Shown piece by piece: positions 6,620-11,488 of a DNA stretch of 11,488 nucleotides. Origin of the DNA: Spirochaetaceae bacterium. GTDB taxonomy: Bacteria > Spirochaetota > Spirochaetia > Treponematales > Breznakiellaceae. The notes below the pieces were generated by a model that ran no database searches, had not been told where the DNA came from, and worked only from the letters and a program-made list of their open reading frames with translations. The DNA lies in contig JAISDG010000233.1 in NCBI GenBank assembly GCA_031265015.1, forward strand, positions 1 to 11,488. Direction: 5' to 3'. A program made the translations under genes and the position numbers. Within the stretch, counting starts at the first letter, position 1. Each line of letters starts with the position of its first letter.

Positions 6620-8422
6620 CCTGAAGATACCCAGCAGCTTGCCGATGACACCCCGCTTTTTTTCCGTTCCGGCGGAAACTTCGGGGGAAACGTCCGCCGC
6701 TGTTTTCCGGACGGCTGTGCGGGGCTTGTTCCGCTGTTTTCCGGACGGCTGTGCGGAGCTTGTTCCGCCGCTGTGCGGTCCGGCGGAACCGCCGCCGCGC
6801 CTGCCGTGACCGCCTCCGGCCCGTTGTTCACTGCCGCCGGAGCGTTCATCGGCACGTCCGGTCCGCGGCCCTCCGCCGCCGGTACGTTCGCCGCGGCCGG
6901 TATATCCGGAACCGCCGGTATGTCCGGCGCTTTCACCGCTGCGGGTCCGCTTTCTATCCCGGCCTGAAGGGCCGCGGGATTCCCCGGTTTTCCCGGTTTG
7001 CGGAGTATTGTACTTTTCCCGGTAATAGGCCATCCGTTTTTCCAGAGGCAGCTGCGCCAGGTCCGGGGCTTCCCGGCCGTCTGTTCCACGGTTGCCGGTT
7101 TGCGCGGGACCGCTCCGCCCGCTTCTTCCGTCCCCGCCGGGCCGCCGTTCCCGGCCGCGCCCGGCCCGGCCTGCGGTAAGCCTGCCGCTTCTTCCCTCTA
7201 CCGAAGAATCCCGGCGGCCGCTTCTCCGGTCCCGGTCATTCCTATCATCGTAAAAATCGGTTCTGATCCGGACCCCATCGCTTTTATCGCCCGTATAGAG
7301 TTCCTCGCCGGCAATTTGGGAAGGTATTTTTTTGCCGATGTATTTTTCAATATCCGGCAGCTCGTACACATCCTGTTCGCTGACCAGGGTCACGGCCTTA
7401 CCGGTTTTGCCCGCCCGGGCGGTCCGGCCTATGCGGTGCACATAGTTTTCCGGTTCCACGGGAAGATCATAATTTACCACCAGGGCAAGGCCTTCAATAT
7501 CCAGGCCCCGGGCGGCAACGTCGGTGGCCGCCAGAAAACGGATGCTGCCCGCTTTGATGTCGTCAATGATCTTAAGGCGCTTTACCTGGGGCAGATCTCC
7601 GATGATAAATTCACAGTTGTAACCGTTGATCCGCAGGCGTTTGGCGACAATTTCCGCATACCGTTTGGTATTACAGAAGATGATGGCGCTTTCGGGCTGT
7701 TCCCTTTCCAGAATCCCCAGGAGCAGCTTCATTTTATTCCCGCTGGGCACATGGTAAAGCGCCTGCTCCACCTCGTCCACGGTAACAGTTTCCGGTTCTA
7801 TATCGATTTCAAAGGGCTCCTTGGTATACTCCCAGGCCAGATTTTTGACCCAGGTATTCAGGGTCGCGCTAAACAGCATGGTCTGCCGCCGGTCCACGGG
7901 GGGCACTACCCTGATAAGCTTCCTCAGATCAGGATAAAAGCCCATATCGAACATCCGGTCCGCTTCGTCCAGGATCAGGAAGGCGATGTCCATCAAGTTC
8001 ATAAGGCCCGATTTATTCAGGTCCAGTACCCGGCCGGGGGTTCCCACAAGAATTTGGACATTGTCCTTTAGCAGGCGCTGCTGCTGGGCATATCCTACGC
8101 CGCCGTAAAAACTGCCCGTTTTAAAGGGAAGGTATTTCCCCAGGACTTTTGCCTCTTCTTCTACCTGCACAGCCAGTTCTCTGGTGGGAACCATGATCAG
8201 GGCCTTTTTGCCCCCCAAAAGGGGTTCCGCCAGGAGACGCTGAAAAATCACGATTAAAAAAGCCGCGGTTTTTCCCGTACCGGTCTGGGACTGGACATAC
8301 AGATCCCGCCCCCCAAAGGCGTTAACCAGGACCTGTTCCTGAACGGGCATACAGGTAATATACCCCGCATCGGCTATGCCCCGCTGAAGCTCCGAATGCA
8401 GATTAAACTCACTAAAATCCAT
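6608..8422 (-). CDS. DEAD-box ATP-dependent RNA helicase with Arg/Gly-rich tail
   Basis: RNA helicase of 604 residues, RhlB-like in its core. Visible motifs: Q motif at about 3-30 (FSEFNLH, CMPVQ), Walker A SQTGTGKT at 45-52, PTRELA at 79-84, GTPGR at 127-131, DEAD at 152-155, SAT at 185-187, IIFCNTK at 247-253, ATDVAARGLDI at 299-309 and HRIGRTARAG at 329-338. The catalytic core ends near 375. A tail of about 220 residues follows, rich in Arg, Gly, Ser and Thr with many SGR/TGR/RGG units. One ordered-looking island (LPLEKRMAYYREKY, 458-471) interrupts it, and it ends in a basic amphipathic segment (IGKLLGIFRKKE). Such tails bind RNA or form RNP assemblies in related helicases. I chose the ATG at 8422; a GTG at 8443 would add seven residues but lies next to the predicted -10. 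The tail contains a 34-base tandem duplication. Confidence 0.95.
   Translation of the reverse strand: MDFSEFNLHSELQRGIADAGYITCMPVQEQVLVNAFGGRDLYVQSQTGTGKTAAFLIVIFQRLLAEPLLGGKKALIMVPTRELAVQVEEEAKVLGKYLPFKTGSFYGGVGYAQQQRLLKDNVQILVGTPGRVLDLNKSGLMNLMDIAFLILDEADRMFDMGFYPDLRKLIRVVPPVDRRQTMLFSATLNTWVKNLAWEYTKEPFEIDIEPETVTVDEVEQALYHVPSGNKMKLLLGILEREQPESAIIFCNTKRYAEIVAKRLRINGYNCEFIIGDLPQVKRLKIIDDIKAGSIRFLAATDVAARGLDIEGLALVVNYDLPVEPENYVHRIGRTARAGKTGKAVTLVSEQDVYELPDIEKYIGKKIPSQIAGEELYTGDKSDGVRIRTDFYDDRNDRDRRSGRRDSSVEGRSGRLTAGRAGRGRERRPGGDGRSGRSGPAQTGNRGTDGREAPDLAQLPLEKRMAYYREKYNTPQTGKTGESRGPSGRDRKRTRSGESAGHTGGSGYTGRGERTGGGGPRTGRADERSGGSEQRAGGGHGRRGGGSAGPHSGGTSSAQPSGKQRNKPRTAVRKTAADVSPEVSAGTEKKRGVIGKLLGIFRKKE
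6697..6764. repeat. 34-bp tandem duplication inside the helicase tail
   Basis: Two adjacent 34-base copies (6697-6730 and 6731-6764) differ at one base (G/A). Because 34 is not a multiple of three, the helicase reads them in different frames: SAQPSGKQR in one copy and PRTAVRKTA in the other. A degenerate partial copy continues to about 6776. Loss or gain of a copy would change the frame of the C-terminus. Confidence 0.92.
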
Positions 8423-8434
8423 GTTGTGGGTAAA

Positions 8435-8463
8435 AATATACACCTTTCCCGGTTTTGTTGCAA
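8435..8463 (-). promoter_or_regulatory. Putative sigma-70 promoter for the helicase gene
   Basis: On the minus strand TTGCAA (8458-8463) and TATATT (8435-8440) are separated by exactly 17 bases, matching the consensus at four and five of six positions. The predicted start of transcription, near 8428, is only about six bases before the ATG at 8422, so the leader would be almost absent. No Shine-Dalgarno sequence precedes that ATG. This also argues against the GTG at 8443, which lies upstream of the predicted transcription start. Confidence 0.5.
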
Positions 8464-8479
8464 GCGGGCGCGGTGCCTC

Positions 8480-8510
8480 AAAAAAAATCCAGCCGAAAAG
8501 GGGGTCGCTG
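8480..8510 (-). terminator. Probable intrinsic terminator after the mutarotase-like gene
   Basis: On the minus strand CAGCGA (8505-8510) can pair with TCGGCTG (8490-8496) with one bulged G, leaving a loop of about eight bases. A GA and then a run of eight T (8480-8487) follow. It lies 38 bases after the stop of the mutarotase-like gene and just upstream of the helicase promoter, where a boundary between two transcripts is expected. Confidence 0.5.
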
Positions 8511-8547
8511 TCTCAAAACTAATTGTACACGAGCAAGCGCTTTGTTC

Positions 8548-9882
8548 TTATACATGGTGGTTTTCAAGTTCCCGCAGTATCCTGAAACCCGGATCCGCCG
8601 CAAAGCGGACCGTTTCCTTTCCTGAACAGACCAGGGCGGATTCTTCCCCCTGCACCGCACCGATCCCTTCGTCCAGGGCCGCGCCGTCATAGGGGGCAAA
8701 AAGGATTCCGCTGCGAAGGGTTTTTTGTCCCATGGCGGGGATTTTTACCGTGGTGGGATTCCCCAGCAGGCTGCGCAGGGTCCGGGCAAATTCAAGCCCA
8801 TAGGCATAGGCGGAAATGGAATTTTCAAGCCCCAGGCAATAGGTTAAATCAGGGCCCCCTTCATAGGGCGCCCAAGGCGTAAAGGGCCTGCCGCCGTACT
8901 GCATCCACAGGTTGTTAAAATAGAGGACGATGTCGTCTTCCCCCGCCGCGCCGGGGCCGGGACTAAAGGTAAGATACGCCATTTTAAGGGAAGGGTTGAT
9001 CACCCCCAGCCATGTCAGGGCCGCGGTCCGGGGTACGGCGCCGGCGGCAAAATCGGTGTAACCGATGGGCGCCGATACCAGAGAAATGTCTTCCTTTCCT
9101 CCCCGCAAAAGCGGCGCCTTGGAAAGACTGCCGAATTCCGCTCCCAGGGCAAGTCTGGTGGTGGTGTCGAATTCCCCCCCCGGCGGCGGGGTCATCCATT
9201 TCTCCGCCGCGGCGGATATGCGGCATCCCTCGTGGAGAAAGGGGGAGCCCAGGGTATTGTGCCAGGCCGCGCAGATTTCAATGTCCTGAAATCCCCGGTT
9301 CCGTACCCGGATGCTGGTATAGTATACCGCCTGGCCGGGAACAAGGACGTCGATTTTACTAAAGGAAAGGGGGATTCCCTTGTTGGGACTTTCCATCACC
9401 GAAAGGGCCCAGAGGGCTCCGGAACTTTCATCGGTGTTGGCGATGTTACCGGCAGCAGTGTCACCAACGGCGGCGTTACTTGTAACGACGCCACTTGTGA
9501 CGGCGTCACTTGTAACGGCGTCACTCGTGACGTAGCGCCATTTTTGGCCGGCCGTCCAGCCGTGGGGGGGAACCGGAACGCCGTCTACTATGTGTCCGGG
9601 GCCGAAATTGGGGATACAGGGAAAAGCCCCGGAAATATGGTACAGCAGATTGGATTTCCAAAAGGATCCGTGTTCGGAATCATTGTAGGGATGGCTGCTG
9701 GTGGAACGGAACCAGGGCATCCAGTGGGCGTTTATCCAGCCGCCGGAATGGTTCCCCGACAGTTCGGGAGTCATGCCGCCTATGTCGTCGATCATGACCC
9801 GGATGGAGGAATTCTCCAAAACCGTCGCTTCCCTGACGCCGAGCTCCACGGCCCTGGATACGGAACTTTTTGTATCGATCAT
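8548..9882 (-). CDS. Galactose-mutarotase-like carbohydrate-active protein
   Basis: Protein of 444 residues with no signal peptide, so probably cytoplasmic. I do not recognise the exact family, but three stretches resemble the galactose mutarotase-like beta-sandwich. They are FPCIPNFGPG at 87-96 followed by PPHGW (His107), comparable to the GG-P-C-P-W-F-G...HG pattern of hexose-6-phosphate mutarotases; AAWHNTLGSPFLHEG with His208; and YCLGLENS with Glu353. These two His and one Glu would match the usual catalytic trio. A sugar epimerase or glycan-binding role is inference. At about residues 118-139 a loop of VTSDA-type repeats is inserted between two predicted strands, making the protein longer than typical mutarotases (about 300). 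The ATG overlaps the stop of the upstream gene (ATGA), with GGA just upstream, so the two are translationally coupled. The TAA at 8548 is followed by a probable terminator. Confidence 0.6.
   Translation of the reverse strand: MIDTKSSVSRAVELGVREATVLENSSIRVMIDDIGGMTPELSGNHSGGWINAHWMPWFRSTSSHPYNDSEHGSFWKSNLLYHISGAFPCIPNFGPGHIVDGVPVPPHGWTAGQKWRYVTSDAVTSDAVTSGVVTSNAAVGDTAAGNIANTDESSGALWALSVMESPNKGIPLSFSKIDVLVPGQAVYYTSIRVRNRGFQDIEICAAWHNTLGSPFLHEGCRISAAAEKWMTPPPGGEFDTTTRLALGAEFGSLSKAPLLRGGKEDISLVSAPIGYTDFAAGAVPRTAALTWLGVINPSLKMAYLTFSPGPGAAGEDDIVLYFNNLWMQYGGRPFTPWAPYEGGPDLTYCLGLENSISAYAYGLEFARTLRSLLGNPTTVKIPAMGQKTLRSGILFAPYDGAALDEGIGAVQGEESALVCSGKETVRFAADPGFRILRELENHHV
9474..9533. repeat. Four 15-bp tandem repeats, each an imperfect palindrome
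   Basis: Units lie at 9474-9488, 9489-9503, 9504-9518 and 9519-9533, each differing from the next at a few bases. Each is a short inverted repeat, for example GTTAC-TT-GTAAC and CGTCAC-TC-GTGACG. They encode the pentapeptide series VTSDA, VTSDA, VTSGV, VTSNA in the mutarotase-like protein. More degenerate units seem to extend to about 9440. The period is in frame, so copy-number changes would lengthen a loop without breaking the gene. Confidence 0.9.
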
Positions 9883-10778
9883 GATAATCCATTGTGGGGC
9901 AGATAGTTTAAATAGTCAAGGATTGGCTTTGTCCAGTCCGCCTCGCCCGATTCCAGAAACATCCGGTAAAGGCTTATGATATGTTCCCGCAGCCAGGCGA
10001 CATCCCCGCTCCGGATCAGAGGCTCCCCGTAAAAGGGAGCGTATTCCGGGGGTATATCCAGGGCTTCGGTTCTGAAAAGGCCGTAGACAAAATCTTCCGC
10101 GTCGGCGGTGGAAAAGCCGTCCGGATCAAGACGGTTCATGCAGTAGAGGGCCGCGGCGATACAGTTAATGCTGTGCTGTTTTATGTATAAAACCGCATCG
10201 GTAATGACCAGCGCGCCCTGGAAGATCTTTTCCGTCAGGGGGCGAAGGATCTCTTCTTCTCCCATGGACCGCACATAGCCCCGGAGTTTGGTATAGGTCC
10301 GGATCACAATCATCACATGAAGGCTTGGAATACACATCAGATGGGGGTCAAAGAGGTGAATAATCCGGAAGCGAAACTCCCGGCGCCGGGGCCTGCGGGT
10401 AGTGGAAAGGTTTTTTGCGTAGATCTCCATGGCGGCGGGGTACAGTTCCGCAATGGAATCAATAAAATCCGCCGCCAGGACAACGCCCTCTTTTCCGTAA
10501 CGGACACAGAGGAATTCCACAACGCGTACCCAGAATGAAACAAAATCCAGATAGATCCGGACAAAGCGGGGATTAAAAGGAATCCGTTCATCCAGGACAT
10601 GTTCCACCCTGGATACCGGTATTCTGCCGGGAAACAGGGCGGCCCGGAACTGGAACAGAAAAAAATTATTAAAGATGATGAGGATACAGCGGAAGCCCCG
10701 GAGGAGCAGCAGGGGATGGATAAGTATCCGCAGTATTGTCAGGGCCATCCTCTTGTCATTCGCTCCGTTCTGTTTCAT
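9879..10778 (-). CDS. Uncharacterised protein with PAP2-phosphatase-like motifs
   Basis: A 299-residue protein that I do not recognise as a named family. The N-terminus (13-45) is strongly hydrophobic and probably membrane-associated; the C-terminal third (220-299) looks soluble and acidic. It shows the PAP2 acid-phosphatase motif C1 exactly (K122, six residues, R129-P130), motif C2 as PSLH at 151-154, and a remnant of motif C3 at KQHSIN (His202), where the Arg and Asp of the consensus are not present. Spacing between the motifs (20 and about 48 residues) is plausible for PAP2. Whether it is an active lipid or sugar phosphatase is unproven, since C3 is degenerate. The ATG at 10778 has no good Shine-Dalgarno sequence; a second ATG at 10748 is possible. 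Its stop overlaps the start of the mutarotase-like gene, so the two form an operon. A divergent DUF554 gene starts 42 bases away. Confidence 0.85.
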   Translation of the reverse strand: MKQNGANDKRMALTILRILIHPLLLLRGFRCILIIFNNFFLFQFRAALFPGRIPVSRVEHVLDERIPFNPRFVRIYLDFVSFWVRVVEFLCVRYGKEGVVLAADFIDSIAELYPAAMEIYAKNLSTTRRPRRREFRFRIIHLFDPHLMCIPSLHVMIVIRTYTKLRGYVRSMGEEEILRPLTEKIFQGALVITDAVLYIKQHSINCIAAALYCMNRLDPDGFSTADAEDFVYGLFRTEALDIPPEYAPFYGEPLIRSGDVAWLREHIISLYRMFLESGEADWTKPILDYLNYLPHNGLS

Positions 10779-10820
10779 AGTACGGCATACTACAACGCTG
10801 TTTCAAGTAAGGGAGATACA

Positions 10821-11488
10821 ATGCTGGGACCTGTGGTAAATGCCGTTACGGTGGCGCTTTGTTCGCTGCTGGGCTGTTTTTTAATCCGGGGTATACCGGA
10901 GCGCTTTGAAAATATACTGAAAAGGGGCATAGGACTCGCCATTATCTATGTGGGAATCCGGGGCGCCCTGGATAACACCCGGGTACTGCTCCTTATCATG
11001 AGCATGGTGCTGGGCGCCCTGGCGGGGGAGCTTATTGATATTGACAGGCGGATGAATTCGCTGGGCCTCTGGGCGGAGCGGAAACTTGGCAGGGGAAAAG
11101 CTGCCGGGCCGGAAAGCGCCGCAATCACAGATGTTACAAACGGCGGAACGAAATCCTTTGCCAGAGGCTTTGTGTCCGCCAGCATATTGTTCTGTACCGG
11201 TTCCATGGCCATCGTCGGCTCCATGCAGTCGGGGCTTGCGGGGAACCACGAAACCCTCTACGCCAAGTCTATTCTGGACGGTTCTATTTCCATTGTATTC
11301 GGCGCTTCCATGGGCATCGGAGTCTTTTTTTCCGCCATCCCCGTTTTGCTGTACCAGGGGGGAATTGCCCTGCTGGCGATGGCGGTAAAGGATCTTCTTA
11401 CCCCCGGCATCATCACCGAAATGTCCGCCGTGGGGAGCCTCCTCGTGGCCGCCATAGGATTTAACTTTGTCTGCCTGCCGGAAGGAGG
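10821..11488 (+). CDS. DUF554 family membrane protein (runs off right edge)
   Basis: The first 222 codons of a DUF554 protein, a poorly characterised bacterial membrane family related to B. subtilis YdfK; full-length members are about 230 residues, so little is missing. The family pattern is visible: an N-terminal GPVVNAVTVALCSLLG segment, then GIGLAIIYVGIRGAL, a cytoplasmic loop at about 72-110 containing the basic AERKLGRGK stretch, SASILFCTGSMAIVGSMQSG near 122-141, SILDGSISIVFGASMGIGV and FSAIPVLLYQGG. About seven hydrophobic segments are expected. The ATG at 10821 has a strong Shine-Dalgarno sequence (GGGAG, six bases upstream). It is divergent from the PAP2-like gene, with 42 bases between them and no strong promoter that I can name there. 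Transport is often suggested for the family, but no substrate is known to me. Confidence 0.9.
   Translation, partial: MLGPVVNAVTVALCSLLGCFLIRGIPERFENILKRGIGLAIIYVGIRGALDNTRVLLLIMSMVLGALAGELIDIDRRMNSLGLWAERKLGRGKAAGPESAAITDVTNGGTKSFARGFVSASILFCTGSMAIVGSMQSGLAGNHETLYAKSILDGSISIVFGASMGIGVFFSAIPVLLYQGGIALLAMAVKDLLTPGIITEMSAVGSLLVAAIGFNFVCLPEG

Noticed and set aside
6502..7089. 195-residue minus-strand open frame overlapping the helicase tail and the end of ogt
   Set aside because: It is an alternative frame of the high-G+C helicase tail with Ala/Pro-rich composition and no domain. It matters only as the frame that would be entered if one 34-base repeat copy were lost.
6998..8071. 357-residue plus-strand open frame antisense to the helicase
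   Set aside because: It is a shadow of the conserved DEAD-box coding frame, with no recognisable motif and atypical composition. Long antisense frames are expected at this G+C.
8473..8553. 25-residue small open frame (MYKNKALARVQL...) overlapping the mutarotase-like stop
   Set aside because: No Shine-Dalgarno sequence of its own, no recognisable feature, and it ends inside the probable terminator. Chance is more likely.
9232..9906. 224-residue plus-strand open frame antisense to the mutarotase-like gene
   Set aside because: Gly/Val-rich shadow translation without motifs. The opposite strand has mutarotase-like motifs and a coupled start.

Overview
The window reads as bacterial chromosomal DNA from a spirochaete, most likely a Treponema-type organism of moderate to high G+C. 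This rests on the style and gene complement of the proteins and is inference; no rRNA or marker gene is complete enough to settle it. Coding density is very high: ten protein genes, two of them cut by the window edges, with a largest gap of about 125 bases. I see no tRNA, rRNA, CRISPR array, transposase or phage gene.

Layout. Left arm, minus strand: the N-terminal half of gyrB runs off the left edge. Upstream of it, in the order of transcription, lies a tight operon of type II pantothenate kinase, lrgA and lrgB. A 69-base AT-rich divergent promoter region separates this operon from a plus-strand pair: an ArsB/NhaD-type ion transporter followed two bases later by a Cache/HAMP chemoreceptor. 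An Ogt-type O6-methylguanine-DNA methyltransferase gene follows on the plus strand and is clearly AT-richer than its surroundings. It ends 12 bases from the convergent end of a DEAD-box RNA helicase gene with a long Arg/Gly-rich tail. Upstream of the helicase, on the same strand, is a translationally coupled pair: a divergent protein carrying PAP2-phosphatase-like motifs, then a galactose-mutarotase-like protein. An intrinsic terminator closes that pair. At the right edge a DUF554 membrane protein gene starts divergently and runs out of the window.

How the parts work together. The kinase-lrgA-lrgB operon joins the committed step of coenzyme A synthesis to a membrane module that in Firmicutes moves pyruvate, which suggests acetyl-CoA supply. 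The transporter-chemoreceptor pair suggests that uptake or efflux of one ion or anion is tied to taxis. The PAP2-like and mutarotase-like pair has no function I can name and is the best candidate here for something undescribed.

The most unusual structural signals are these: a 34-base tandem duplication in the helicase tail that one protein reads in two different frames; a 15-base in-frame repeat array built of small palindromes in the mutarotase-like gene; a 25-residue insertion and a substituted drug-contact residue in GyrB; and two promoters whose -10 boxes sit almost on the ATG, suggesting leaderless or near-leaderless mRNAs.
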